This document shows positions 1-7,786 of a stretch of DNA of 35,577 bases, piece by piece. Both the position numbers and the translations under genes were made by a program. This DNA is from Rhodospirillaceae bacterium (GTDB lineage Bacteria > Pseudomonadota > Alphaproteobacteria > Thalassobaculales > Thalassobaculaceae). Numbering within the stretch: the stretch's first letter is position 1; each line of letters starts with the position of its first letter. The stretch is from NCBI GenBank assembly GCA_018699735.1, contig JABIRP010000225.1:1-35577 (forward strand). Reading direction: 5' to 3'. The notes beneath the pieces are model-generated. The model saw only the letters and a program-made list of their open reading frames with translations. It was not told the origin of the DNA and did not search any database.

Positions 1-1
1 C

Positions 2-190
2 CCAGCCGACCGTGCGGCGGTCTACGCCAAGAACCAGGCGCGTTGGGGCAAGAGCTGGATCATGCTCGCCAACCCGACCTACGGTTCGTGGGAAGGGGCC
101 TCCTTCGGTTTTAACTGGAAGATGAAAAGCGACAAGAAGCGGGCCATGAAATACGAGATCATGACCGATTGGCCGGGCCCGAAGAAATAG
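2..190 (+). CDS. C-terminal fragment of an unidentified protein
   Basis: The frame is open from the window edge to a TAG at 188-190 and encodes the last 62 residues of a protein whose start lies outside the window. The tail is rich in lysine and aromatic residues (for example YAKNQARWGKSW and a final WPGPKK). It contains no motif I recognise and no membrane segment. A good factor-independent terminator follows 21 bases after the stop, which supports this being the true 3' end of a transcribed gene. I cannot assign a function. Confidence 0.6.
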   Translation, partial: PADRAAVYAKNQARWGKSWIMLANPTYGSWEGASFGFNWKMKSDKKRAMKYEIMTDWPGPKK

Positions 191-211
191 ACAGCCGATC
201 TTTGCCATTGA

Positions 212-247
212 GGGCGTCGCCTGTTAGGAAGGCGGCGCCCTTTTTTT
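212..247 (+). terminator. Rho-independent terminator
   Basis: A 10-bp stem (212-221 pairing with 231-240, all Watson-Crick except one T-G wobble) with a 9-base loop is followed at once by seven T residues at 241-247. It ends the transcript of the partial gene upstream and separates it from the YtoQ-family gene that starts at 274. Confidence 0.9.
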
Positions 248-273
248 ACCATATGACCCGTGAGGATCCTTGA

Positions 274-738
274 ATGACGCAGGAAACCTGGACTGTCTAT
301 CTCTCTGGCGAGATCCACTCCGACTGGCGCGACCGGATCGCCGCTGGCTTGAATGAGCTTGGCCTGCCGGTTGAGTGTGTATCGCCGGTAACCGACCATG
401 AGAGCTCTGACGATTGCGGCGTCGCTATTCTGGGCGAGGAGGCAACCGGGTTCTGGAAGGACCACAAGGGCGCCAAGGTGAATGCCATTCGCACCCGTAC
501 CCTGATCGAGCGCTCGGACGTGGTCGTTGTGCGTTTCGGAGACAAATACCGGCAATGGAATGCCGCTTTTGATGCCGGGTTCGCGGCCGCCCTCGGCAAG
601 TCGATCGTCACCTTGCACGATCCCTCGCTGACGCATGCGCTGAAGGAGGTCGACGGTGCCGCCATGGCGGTCGCCGAAACTCCGGAGCAGGTGGTTCGGA
701 TCCTGCGTTATGTGATCACCGGTGAGCTGGCCGCCTGA
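274..738 (+). CDS. YtoQ family protein
   Basis: The 154-residue product matches the YtoQ family along its whole length. An N-terminal strand ends in YLSGEIHSDWR (about residues 9-19). ILGEEATGFWKDHKGAKVNAIRT follows in mid-protein in two parts, then a DVVVVRFGDKYRQWN stretch, and then the small-residue helix of a nucleoside 2-deoxyribosyltransferase-like fold. The family is conserved in bacteria but its biochemical role is not established; a nucleotide-related function is only suggested by the fold. It sits alone between the upstream terminator and a convergent CBS-protein gene 23 bases beyond its stop. Confidence 0.88.
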   Translation: MTQETWTVYLSGEIHSDWRDRIAAGLNELGLPVECVSPVTDHESSDDCGVAILGEEATGFWKDHKGAKVNAIRTRTLIERSDVVVVRFGDKYRQWNAAFDAGFAAALGKSIVTLHDPSLTHALKEVDGAAMAVAETPEQVVRILRYVITGELAA

Positions 739-761
739 GACCATCGCTGCGGATTAGTGCC

Positions 762-1166
762 TTACTCGTCTGCCACGCTGCGGATGACCATGTCTCTCAG
801 CGTGATGATGCCGACTGGGTTGCGGTCATGATCGACGACCAGCGCGCGCGTCAGACCGAACCGGGTCAGCAAGCGCACCGCGTAGACGACATTCATCTCC
901 GCCGCCAATGTCACAACTGGCTTGGACATGATCTCGTATACATTTACGCGTTCTGGCGACAAGTTCTTGGCGAGCACTTCGCTGGCGACTTCTCCAACCG
1001 TGACTAACCCGAATTCGTCGGCCTCATCCCGCCGCTCCACAAGAACCGAGCTCGTGTGATTTTCGCGCATCAATCGGACAGCGTCACTGACTGTGGCGGT
1101 TGGCTCGACCGAAATGACGTCTCGGCTCATGATATCCGAGACTTTGGTGATTTCTTTGTCCGTCAT
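762..1166 (-). CDS. CBS-domain pair protein, last gene of the DUF1538 operon
   Basis: The 134-residue soluble protein consists almost only of two CBS motifs, at about residues 7-64 (VSDIMSRDVISVEP..TV) and 72-130 (VYEIMSKPVVTLAAE, ending GIITLRDMV). CBS pairs form Bateman modules that usually bind adenine nucleotides and gate transporters or enzymes. The ATG at 1164-1166 overlaps the TGA of the upstream PII-like gene by four bases (ATGA), so the two are translationally coupled. By context it probably senses a ligand for the DUF1538 membrane proteins; that is inference. Confidence 0.88.
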   Translation of the reverse strand: MTDKEITKVSDIMSRDVISVEPTATVSDAVRLMRENHTSSVLVERRDEADEFGLVTVGEVASEVLAKNLSPERVNVYEIMSKPVVTLAAEMNVVYAVRLLTRFGLTRALVVDHDRNPVGIITLRDMVIRSVADE

Positions 1167-1513
1167 AGCGATTCCTCAATCTCCCGAATGAGTGTCTCTT
1201 CCTGGGTCTTGAAGCCGACAGCATCCTCAATCTCAATCTGAATGGCGATGCCGCTGCCAGGCTCCTCATCGAACCTGCCGGCCTTTGATATGGTTTCCAG
1301 GATTTCACGTGCCCGAGGTGCGGCGACCAGGAACACCAGAACGTCTCTTTGCGATGTAAGTTCCAAGCCCAAAAAAGTTTTATGGGGCTGCAAGCCTTCG
1401 CCGCGAACGCTGGGAAAAACAGTGGCACCGGTGGCGCCGGCGTCGCGCGCGGCTTTGAGCACGATCTCCGTCTTTTCGTCCGCTACGAATGCCATGATCA
1501 TCTTGAGGTTCAT
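1163..1513 (-). CDS. PII-like (P-II family) signalling protein
   Basis: The 116-residue protein has the PII-like ferredoxin fold pattern. A first strand, MNLKMIMAFVA, and a helix DEKTEIVLKAARDAGATGAT are followed by a GxG turn (VRGEG, residues 36-40), a short loop replacing the classical T-loop, and a strand DVLVFLVA. No GlnB-type uridylylation tyrosine motif is evident. The frame stays open further upstream, but the chosen ATG at 1511-1513 overlaps the DUF1538 stop by ATGA and begins exactly at the first strand. The position between membrane genes and a CBS gene suggests a nucleotide-responsive regulator of transport. Confidence 0.83.
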   Translation of the reverse strand: MNLKMIMAFVADEKTEIVLKAARDAGATGATVFPSVRGEGLQPHKTFLGLELTSQRDVLVFLVAAPRAREILETISKAGRFDEEPGSGIAIQIEIEDAVGFKTQEETLIREIEESL

Positions 1514-2295
1514 TGGGCGTCCTCCTTGGTACCGTGTTTGTTGAGACGCCTCAGCCACGTCGCGGCCATGTCGTACCCCAAAACCGAGATGATTGGGAAT
1601 ACGCTGGCGAAGGCGATTAAGCCGAATCCGTCGATCAGTGCGCTGCGCCCTGGGATCGTCGATGCCAATCCGAGACCGAGTGCCGCGACCACGGGCACGG
1701 TCACGGTCGACGTGGTGACGCCGCCGGAATCGTAGGCCAGCGGTACGATTGTCTTCGAAGCCAGGAAAGTTTGCAGTATGACGACAGCGTAACCGACCAT
1801 GATATAAACCGGCAGGGGCGTGCCGGTAACAATCCGAAATGTGCCGATGGCGACACCGATCGCAACCCCGATGGCAACGGCGATCCTGAGTTCGAACGCC
1901 CGCATGGCGCCGCCCGAAACCTCCTGAGCCTTGAGTGCCACCGCGATCAGTGACGGCTCGGCGATGGTCGTCGAGAAACCGATCGCGCCAGCGAAAGCAT
2001 AGACCCAGAGATAGTCTTGCCAATGAACGTTGCTGTCGGCGCCGATACCCAGAAATCCTGGGTCGGTCAATTGCTGCGCCATCGTTTTGCCGACGGGGAA
2101 AAGCGCTTGCTCCAGGCCGACCAGGAACAGGCTCAACCCGATCAATACGTAGACGAAGCCGATGATGACGCGTTTCAGGTGTGGCGGTCTCTTTCGAATC
2201 ACGAAGACTTGAAAGACAAACAGGATCGCGACGATCGGCAGCACGTCGAATGCGGTTTGGGCAACCGTTGTTGCGATGTTGATCAGGAACGCCAC
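1510..2295 (-). CDS. DUF1538 membrane protein, second copy
   Basis: The 261-residue polytopic membrane protein has about six or seven hydrophobic segments. Two family signatures are clear: TTIAEPSLIAVALKA (about residues 108-122) and [17 protein letters not shown] (about 187-203). It is a diverged paralogue of the gene just upstream, with the same signatures in the same order. The start is GTG (2293-2295), whose first base is the last base of the preceding TAG (TAGTG), so translation is coupled. DUF1538 pairs have been described as a two-component cation/proton antiporter (UmpAB) in Halomonas; I apply that here only by family resemblance. Confidence 0.88.
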   Translation of the reverse strand: MAFLINIATTVAQTAFDVLPIVAILFVFQVFVIRKRPPHLKRVIIGFVYVLIGLSLFLVGLEQALFPVGKTMAQQLTDPGFLGIGADSNVHWQDYLWVYAFAGAIGFSTTIAEPSLIAVALKAQEVSGGAMRAFELRIAVAIGVAIGVAIGTFRIVTGTPLPVYIMVGYAVVILQTFLASKTIVPLAYDSGGVTTSTVTVPVVAALGLGLASTIPGRSALIDGFGLIAFASVFPIISVLGYDMAATWLRRLNKHGTKEDAQ

Positions 2296-3029
2296 TATGC
2301 CAACATCCCGAATATCATGACGAAAATCATCGGTGTCAGGCTTGCAAATGCGATCAGCCCAAAGCCGTCGAGCAGGGGGTTGCGGCCGCGAATGGTGCTG
2401 GCCAACCCGACACCGAGTGCCGTGACCAGCGGCACCGTGATGGTCGACGTGGTCACGCCGCCGGAATCATATGCGATGCCGACGATCTCGGGTGGAGCGA
2501 ATGCCGTAATCACGACCACCAAGATGTATCCACCGATGATGAAGTACTGTATTGGCCATCCGACCAGTATCCGGAATACGCCCAATACCAAGGCGGCGCC
2601 GACCGACAGCGCGACAGTTATCCGCAGCCAGAATGCGTACGACCCTTTGGCATCCGCAGAATCGGCGATGGCACCAGCCTCACCGGCGATTTTTGCCGCT
2701 TCTGCAGTGACGGCGATTAAGGCTGGCTCGGCGACTGTCGTTCCGAACCCGAGTGCGAAGGCGAAAAGCAACAGAATGAAAAGGCTGCCTCGGCGCGCCA
2801 GCGCCTGAGCCATGACCTCTCCGATCGGGAACAGGCCCATCTCGAGGCCTTGAACGAACAACGCCAGCCCCACCACGACACATATGAACCCGACCAACAC
2901 GCTGCCGATATTGGGGAACGGTTGCTGCAGGACGGCAATCTGGAAAAACGCGATGACGAGAACGATCGGAGCCAGGTCGCGCACCGCGTCTCTCAGGAGC
3001 CGAAGAAATCCGTAAATCGGCTGGTTCAT
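2295..3029 (-). CDS. DUF1538 membrane protein, first copy
   Basis: This 244-residue polytopic membrane protein opens the four-gene minus-strand operon. It carries the same signatures as its neighbour: [15 protein letters not shown] (about residues 94-108) and [17 protein letters not shown] (about 184-200). The pair probably forms a heteromeric transporter, because the repeated DSGGVTTST segment is conserved in both and the two genes share a base. A plausible ribosome site (AGGACC) precedes the ATG. A cation/proton antiporter role is inferred from what is known of DUF1538 pairs elsewhere. Confidence 0.88.
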   Translation of the reverse strand: MNQPIYGFLRLLRDAVRDLAPIVLVIAFFQIAVLQQPFPNIGSVLVGFICVVVGLALFVQGLEMGLFPIGEVMAQALARRGSLFILLLFAFALGFGTTVAEPALIAVTAEAAKIAGEAGAIADSADAKGSYAFWLRITVALSVGAALVLGVFRILVGWPIQYFIIGGYILVVVITAFAPPEIVGIAYDSGGVTTSTITVPLVTALGVGLASTIRGRNPLLDGFGLIAFASLTPMIFVMIFGMLA

Positions 3030-3355
3030 TTATTGGTCCTGCTAGTGCACATAGCGATCGCTTAGTTCCCACCAACCCTATCGGCGACGACGGACGGGCG
3101 AGTGAAGCAAATTACGCAGAGTTGCTGGAGATCCCGAAGCAACTTCATACAACATGGAGCCGAAGCATGCTCTCCTGCGATGATCTAGCGCAATTCTGCA
3201 AATTAAATTAAAACGGCCTTCGAATTGGCCAATCCCATCTGGAGACAAGTCTCTGGTCAACAGTTGAATTCTCGTGGTATACAAAGAACCAGATGAGGCT
3301 AGGTGTTGGCTTTGGCCCACAACTGCCCGGTACCAACCATTTCGGAACACCTCAT
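3030..3355. promoter_or_regulatory. Divergent control region between the DUF1538 operon and gntR
   Basis: No gene is supported in this 326-base gap. The gntR-proximal part holds a cluster of palindromes: ATTGGCCAAT at 3224-3233, GAGAC-AA-GTCTC at 3242-3253, TTGAATTC at 3264-3271 and a GTATAC-centred site at 3275-3284. The half next to the DUF1538 operon shows no clear motif. I could not define -35/-10 hexamers with confidence for either direction. Confidence 0.5.
3275..3284 (+). promoter_or_regulatory. Putative GntR/FCD operator (GTATAC site) upstream of gntR
   Basis: TGGTATACAA is a near-perfect palindrome of the TNGTATACNA form typical of FadR/FCD-subfamily GntR operators. The identical ten bases recur at 4359-4368 upstream of tctC. 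It lies 72 bases before the chosen gntR start, a fitting place for autoregulation. The preceding TTGAATTC at 3264-3271 is also repeated, at the same spacing, near the second tctC site. Confidence 0.55.
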
Positions 3356-4045
3356 ATGTCGACGCCAGCGCTGGTCGTACAACCAATCGAGACCGAACTC
3401 AGCCTCAAGGATAAGACGTATAAGGCGTTGAAGGATGGGATTACCTCGATGAACATTTACGGGCCGGATGCCAATCTGCGTCTGGACGAGCGCCAGCTGT
3501 CCGAGCAACTCGGCATCAGCCGCACGCCCTTGCGAGAGGCGCTGGCCCGGCTGGCGCAAGAAGGCCTGGTCAATGTCCAACCGCGACGGGGCGTTTTCAT
3601 CATCCGCAAGACCAAGGCCGAGGTGATCGATATGATCACGGTCTGGGCGGCACTTGAGGGCATGGCGGCGCGGCTCGCCACGGAGCGTTGCGGCGATCTC
3701 GAAATTGCGTCACTCAGAAAGCTTTTTGCCGAGTTCGAGGGCGGCGAGGTGCAGGCGCATATTGACGAATATTCCGACCGGAACATCGAGTTTCATCAGT
3801 CCATCCTGCGTTTGGCCAAATCGGACCTGATTATGCAGATGGCCGACCAGATCTTTCTGCATGTCCGGGCCATCCGGGCCCGCACAATCGGCGAACAAGA
3901 CCGGGCGTCACGCTCCAAGACAGACCATATGCACATCATCGAGGCGATTGAGAGACGCGATGCCGATTTGGCCGAGCGGTTGGTGCGTGACCACGCACTC
4001 GATCTGGCCAAACATGTTGCTCAAAATGTTGATTATCTCGACTGA
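3356..4045 (+). CDS. GntR-family transcriptional regulator, FCD subfamily
   Basis: The 229-residue protein has an N-terminal winged helix, with recognition helix around LSEQLGISRTPLREALARL (residues 48-66) and wing LVNVQPRRGVFII (71-83). An all-helical FCD ligand domain follows (about 95-215), with the expected metal-binding histidines in RNIEFHQS, DHMHIIEA and RDHALDL. FCD regulators usually bind small carboxylates and are released from DNA by them. An in-frame ATG at 3293 exists, but the 21 added residues resemble no GntR N-terminus, so ATG 3356 is preferred. It faces the transport and formyl-CoA operon and probably controls it through the GTATAC sites. Confidence 0.88.
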   Translation: MSTPALVVQPIETELSLKDKTYKALKDGITSMNIYGPDANLRLDERQLSEQLGISRTPLREALARLAQEGLVNVQPRRGVFIIRKTKAEVIDMITVWAALEGMAARLATERCGDLEIASLRKLFAEFEGGEVQAHIDEYSDRNIEFHQSILRLAKSDLIMQMADQIFLHVRAIRARTIGEQDRASRSKTDHMHIIEAIERRDADLAERLVRDHALDLAKHVAQNVDYLD

Positions 4046-4497
4046 TGTTGCCTAGAGTTTGAATTTTACCGCTCTGATGATCGTAGCCCTTTCCACATTG
4101 TGGGATTATTCACAGCATTGCGGCTGCATATAACTGCGCCGGATCGGCGGACCTGCAGTAAAATTTGCTGCTGCGGCGTCATAATGGCCTAAAATTTTAC
4201 CGCGCGTATGACGCCAGTCGTGTTGGAGAGCCTGTTAATAGTCTGGCTGCGACTCTGTTTGTAGATATCTGAAAACATGAGAAATTGTACATTAAGGCAC
4301 TGGAATACTGGTGCTCTTGACCCGCATCAACAGCGATAGACTGGTCTGTCAGGAAAGCTGGTATACAAAATACAAAAAGCCGTATACCTTTTGAATTCAA
4401 GACTCGGTAGCCTAGCAAACCGGGCGAAAAATTCCGCGCTCACCCTAAAAAATTAGGCCAATATAAACGCGGTTTTAAACCAAGGGAGCTAACGAAA
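4046..4497 (+). promoter_or_regulatory. Control region upstream of the tctC operon
   Basis: No gene is supported in these 452 bases. They hold a CCACA-T-TGTGG palindrome (4093-4103), two identical 11-base copies of AATTTTACCGC (4062-4072 and 4193-4203) with an inverted core GTAAAATT between them (4158-4165), and two GTATAC operators (centres 4363.5 and 4384.5). An AT-rich stretch with a TATAAA at 4462-4467 may be a -10 element, but no convincing -35 accompanies it. A ribosome site, AGGGAG, lies just before the tctC ATG. Confidence 0.5.
4359..4388 (+). promoter_or_regulatory. Paired GTATAC operators upstream of tctC
   Basis: TGGTATACAA (4359-4368) is identical to the site before gntR. A second GTATAC (4382-4387) follows with its centre exactly 21 bp away, two helical turns, so both would sit on the same DNA face. 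On the minus strand the second site is preceded by TTGAATTC with a 4-base gap, the same composite arrangement as at 3264-3282. These are the best candidates for binding by the adjacent GntR/FCD protein. Confidence 0.55.
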
Positions 4498-5475
4498 ATG
4501 TCAACTAAACGACAATTCCTCAAACTCGGCGTGGCGTTGAGCCTCGGTCTGGCCGCTTTTGGCTTGACCGGCGTCGCGGAGGCCTGGGAGCCGAAAAAGC
4601 CAATTCAATTCGTAATCATGGCTGGTAAGGGCGGTGGTGCCGACAAAATGGCACGCCTGCTTCAGAGTGTGGTTGAGAAGAACAAGTGGTCCTCTAAACC
4701 GCTGAGCCCAATCAACAAGCCAGGCGGGTCCGGTGCTGAAGCGCTGGTCCATCTCAAGAATGCCAAAGACCCGGATCACACGATCATGGTGACGTTGAAC
4801 AGCTTCTATACGACGCCGATGCGTCAGCCGAAGCTGGGTGTCGATATCACCAAGTTCACCCCGGTCGCGCGCATGGCCGAAGACACCTTCTTGCTTTGGG
4901 TCAACAAAGACAGCGGCATCACGAATGTCGACCAGTTCGTTGCCGCTGCCAAGAAGGCCGGCAATAACTGGATCATGGCCGGCACCGGCAAGCTTCAGGA
5001 AGATCAGCTTCTGACCGACTTCTTGAACGCCGCTTATGGCTTGAACATGAAGTACATTCCCTACAAGGGTGGCGGCAAGGTGGCCAAGCAGTTGGCCGGC
5101 AATCACGCCAACTCGACCGTGAACAATCCGTCGGAGCAGGAAGGCTTCTACGCGGCCGGCACGACGGTTGCCCTCGCCGGTTTCACCGACAATCGTCTGG
5201 AAATGTTCCCGGACGCGCCGACCTTCAAGGAACTTGGCAAGGACTTTGTGTACTACATGCAGCGGAGCGTCGTCGGCGCCCCGGGTATGAGTGCCGATGC
5301 GGCGGCATACTACAAAGCGCTGTTCGCCAAGGTCTTCAAGTCGCCGGAGTGGGCGAAGTATCGCAAGAAGAAAAGCCTGCAGGGCGATCTTTTGCAGGGC
5401 GATGCTTTGATGGCCTACTGGAAGAAAGAGCGCGCCATTCATAGGGCGATGCTTAAGAAAATGGGCGCCCTTTGA
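4498..5475 (+). CDS. tctC: TctC-type substrate-binding protein of a tripartite tricarboxylate transporter
   Basis: The 325-residue periplasmic protein is of normal length for the Bug/TctC family. It starts with a signal peptide (about residues 1-29, ending VAEA, with a short basic n-region) and continues WEPKKPIQFVIMAGKGGGADKMAR, the first strand and phosphate-like carboxylate loop of the family. KPGGSGAEA (about 76-84) and YIPYKGGGKVAKQL are further typical elements. It captures a carboxylate and delivers it to TctAB. The ligand cannot be read from sequence. As first gene of an operon containing formyl-CoA enzymes, it may bind oxalate or a short 2-hydroxyacid. A small repeat array begins at its stop. 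Confidence 0.92.
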   Translation: MSTKRQFLKLGVALSLGLAAFGLTGVAEAWEPKKPIQFVIMAGKGGGADKMARLLQSVVEKNKWSSKPLSPINKPGGSGAEALVHLKNAKDPDHTIMVTLNSFYTTPMRQPKLGVDITKFTPVARMAEDTFLLWVNKDSGITNVDQFVAAAKKAGNNWIMAGTGKLQEDQLLTDFLNAAYGLNMKYIPYKGGGKVAKQLAGNHANSTVNNPSEQEGFYAAGTTVALAGFTDNRLEMFPDAPTFKELGKDFVYYMQRSVVGAPGMSADAAAYYKALFAKVFKSPEWAKYRKKKSLQGDLLQGDALMAYWKKERAIHRAMLKKMGAL

Positions 5476-5507
5476 TCGCACTTTGTGATCGCACCCTGTG
5501 ATCGCAC
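5472..5507 (+). repeat. Three 13-bp tandem repeats across the tctC stop codon
   Basis: A 10-base core, GTGATCGCAC, occurs at 5472-5481 (first base T), 5485-5494 and 5498-5507, each 13 bases apart with a 3-base spacer. The first copy contains the tctC TGA (5473-5475). The array lies in the short gap before tctB. Confidence 0.85.
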
Positions 5508-5559
5508 CTGGCGGTCATAGAACGTTCGTAAACTAGCCTAAGATTGAGGAGCCGCCACA

Positions 5560-6057
5560 ATGCGACGTGCGGAACTCGTAACTGCCGTGTTGATGGCGGC
5601 TTTCTCGATCTATCTGATGTGGAAGAGCGCTGAGCTGGAAGTCGGTTGGGTCCCCGATGAAGGGCCAGGCGGCGGTGCTTGGCCGTTCTGGCTGGCGGCG
5701 GTCATGCTGGCCTGCACGGTTTGGATCATCATCAACTGGTTTCGCAAATCCACAGCCCCGGCACAATCGACAGCACGGTATATGGACAGCTACGCCATGA
5801 ATATGTTCCTTCTGGTCGGCGGCGGGTTGTTCGTGATGATCGGATTGGTGCATTTCATCGGCATGTACGGCGCGATACCGATTTTTCTAGTCTACTACCT
5901 GCGAATTCTCGGGCGGCACTCTTGGACCCTAACGCTTTCGACCTCAATCGGTGCGCCGGTCGTAGTGTTCTTCTTTTTCGACATTGCCATGCGGATCGAC
6001 CTGCCCAAGGGCTACCTGGAGCCGCTGTTTTTTCCGCTATACGACATCTTTCTTTAG
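5560..6057 (+). CDS. tctB: TctB-type small membrane subunit of the TTT transporter
   Basis: The 165-residue protein has the four hydrophobic segments of TctB (roughly residues 5-20, 40-62, 85-115 and 125-150). The GAWPFWLAAVMLA stretch after the first loop is also typical. The gene lies between tctC and tctA, the canonical order. A clear AGGAG precedes the ATG. Together with TctA it forms the membrane part of a secondary, ion-driven carboxylate importer. Confidence 0.9.
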   Translation: MRRAELVTAVLMAAFSIYLMWKSAELEVGWVPDEGPGGGAWPFWLAAVMLACTVWIIINWFRKSTAPAQSTARYMDSYAMNMFLLVGGGLFVMIGLVHFIGMYGAIPIFLVYYLRILGRHSWTLTLSTSIGAPVVVFFFFDIAMRIDLPKGYLEPLFFPLYDIFL

Positions 6058-6093
6058 GCACCGGCGAGCAAATGGGACGGGACTGACAAATCG

Positions 6094-7614
6094 ATGGAAA
6101 TTCTGGGCCATCTTCTCGACGGATTTCTGGTCGCGTTCGAGCCACTGAATCTCTTACTTGTGGTTATCGGCGTCGCGGTCGGGCTGTTCATCGGCGCCAT
6201 GCCTGGGTTGGGCAGCGTCAATGGCGTCGCCATTTTGCTGCCGATGACATTCCTTGTCCCGCCAACCTCGGCCGTCATCTTTCTTGCCGCCATCTATTAC
6301 GGCGCCATGTATGGCGGGGCGATAAGTTCGATCATGCTCGGTATACCAGGCGCCTCAACTGCCGTGGCGACGACCTTTGACGGCCGCCCAATGGCGCTCA
6401 AAGGACTTGCCGATAAGGCCTTGATAGCCGCAGCGCTGGCGTCGTTCTTCGGCGGCACGATCTCAATTCTGTTGTTCACTGGATTTGCGCCGGCCTTGGC
6501 TCATGTCGCACTCGACTTCGGCGATCCTGAAATCTTCGCCTTGATGCTGCTCGCCTTCGCCACCTTCGTCGGGCTTGGCGGCGATGATATCCCGAAGACC
6601 ATATTTTCGATTTGTATTGGCTTGGTCTTCAGTTCCGTCGGTATGGACATCATCAGCGGTGAGCCCAGGCTGGTGTTTTTCGACATTATCGGTTTCATGC
6701 ACGGCATCAACTTCCTGGTGCTGGCGATCGGCATCTATGGCATCGGTGAGATGATGTGGACGATCGAGGTAACCCGCGGAAATCCCAAGATGTCTGAGGC
6801 CGTGGTTACAGTCGAGCGTACGGTAAGCGCTCTTCGGGAGCTTCTTAGTACTTGGAAGACGGCTTTGATGGGGTCGGTGCTTGGCTTCTTCGTCGGCATC
6901 CTGCCGGCCGCAGGTGCAACGCCGGGATCGCTCATGGCCTACGGCGTCGCCAAGATGACCTCTCGCAAGCCGGAGGAATTCGGCAAAGGCGAGGTCGCGG
7001 GCGTAGTCGCTCCCGAAGCCGCCAATAACGCCGCCTCGACCGGGGCCATGCTGCCGATGCTCACGTTGGGGATTCCGGGCTCGCCAACGACTGCGATCTT
7101 GTTGGGTGGCATGGTGATCTGGGGCCTGACGCCGGGCCCGAGATTATTCCTTGATGAGACCGAGTTCGTTTGGGGGCTGACCGCCAGCCTCTACGCCGCA
7201 AACCTCTTCGCGGTCGTGATCAACATCTGCTTCATCCCGGTGTTCCTCTGGATGTTGAAGATGCCGTTCACAGTTCTGGCCCCGATAATCTTCGTGTTAT
7301 GTCTGGTAGGTGGGTATGCACCGACCCAGGACATGCACGACATTTGGTTGATGCTGGGTTTCGGCGTTGGTGGATATCTCTTGCGTAAGCTTGACTATCC
7401 ACTTGCGCCTGCCGTATTGGCCATAGTGCTCGGGCCAATTGCCGAGCCCGCCTTGCGGCAGTCCTTGATGATATCGAACGGTGATTTCTCGATCTTCGTG
7501 ACCCGGCCGATTTCGGGGCCAATCACGATCATCGCCATCATCTTGATTTTTCTGCCGGTGTTTCAATTCATCCGCAAGCGGAGCAAAAAGAACGCGGAAG
7601 CGGGGAGCATTTGA
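6094..7614 (+). CDS. tctA: TctA-type large membrane subunit of the TTT transporter
   Basis: The 506-residue polytopic protein has the family length and about eleven or twelve membrane segments. It shows the duplicated TctA signature: GAMPGLGSVNGVAILLP (about residues 34-50) with YGAMYGGAISSIMLGIPG (69-86) in the first half, and GILPAAGATPGSL with a TLGIPGSPTTAILLGG stretch in the second half. It transports the acid delivered by TctC. It is followed by a 172-base gap without a gene before the ThDP enzyme. Confidence 0.93.
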   Translation: MEILGHLLDGFLVAFEPLNLLLVVIGVAVGLFIGAMPGLGSVNGVAILLPMTFLVPPTSAVIFLAAIYYGAMYGGAISSIMLGIPGASTAVATTFDGRPMALKGLADKALIAAALASFFGGTISILLFTGFAPALAHVALDFGDPEIFALMLLAFATFVGLGGDDIPKTIFSICIGLVFSSVGMDIISGEPRLVFFDIIGFMHGINFLVLAIGIYGIGEMMWTIEVTRGNPKMSEAVVTVERTVSALRELLSTWKTALMGSVLGFFVGILPAAGATPGSLMAYGVAKMTSRKPEEFGKGEVAGVVAPEAANNAASTGAMLPMLTLGIPGSPTTAILLGGMVIWGLTPGPRLFLDETEFVWGLTASLYAANLFAVVINICFIPVFLWMLKMPFTVLAPIIFVLCLVGGYAPTQDMHDIWLMLGFGVGGYLLRKLDYPLAPAVLAIVLGPIAEPALRQSLMISNGDFSIFVTRPISGPITIIAIILIFLPVFQFIRKRSKKNAEAGSI

Positions 7615-7786
7615 ACTAGGGGAATTCTGCTGTCGTAGAGCGCGTCGGAAACGGACCAGGCTCGGTTGATGGCAAGCTAAGGTGCGGCCCTATCACACAG
7701 TGATGCGGTTCGCGTAGTTTCGAGGTTGGCTCGGCGATACGGATGGAATATCCGATTTTCGGGCATTCAGATCAGGAGTGAAAACA

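Noticed and set aside
1514-2023. Upstream extension of the PII-like frame to a 286-residue protein
   Set aside because: The extension lies inside the DUF1538 gene in another frame and is Arg-rich. The PII fold starts at the ATG at 1513.
4501-5481. Long minus-strand open frame opposite tctC
   Set aside because: It mirrors tctC exactly, has no recognisable domain and lacks a ribosome site. The signal peptide and family match support the plus strand.
6340-6347. GGTATACC palindrome resembling the GntR operator
   Set aside because: It lies inside tctA and encodes the conserved Gly-Ile-Pro of the family motif, so coding constraint explains it.
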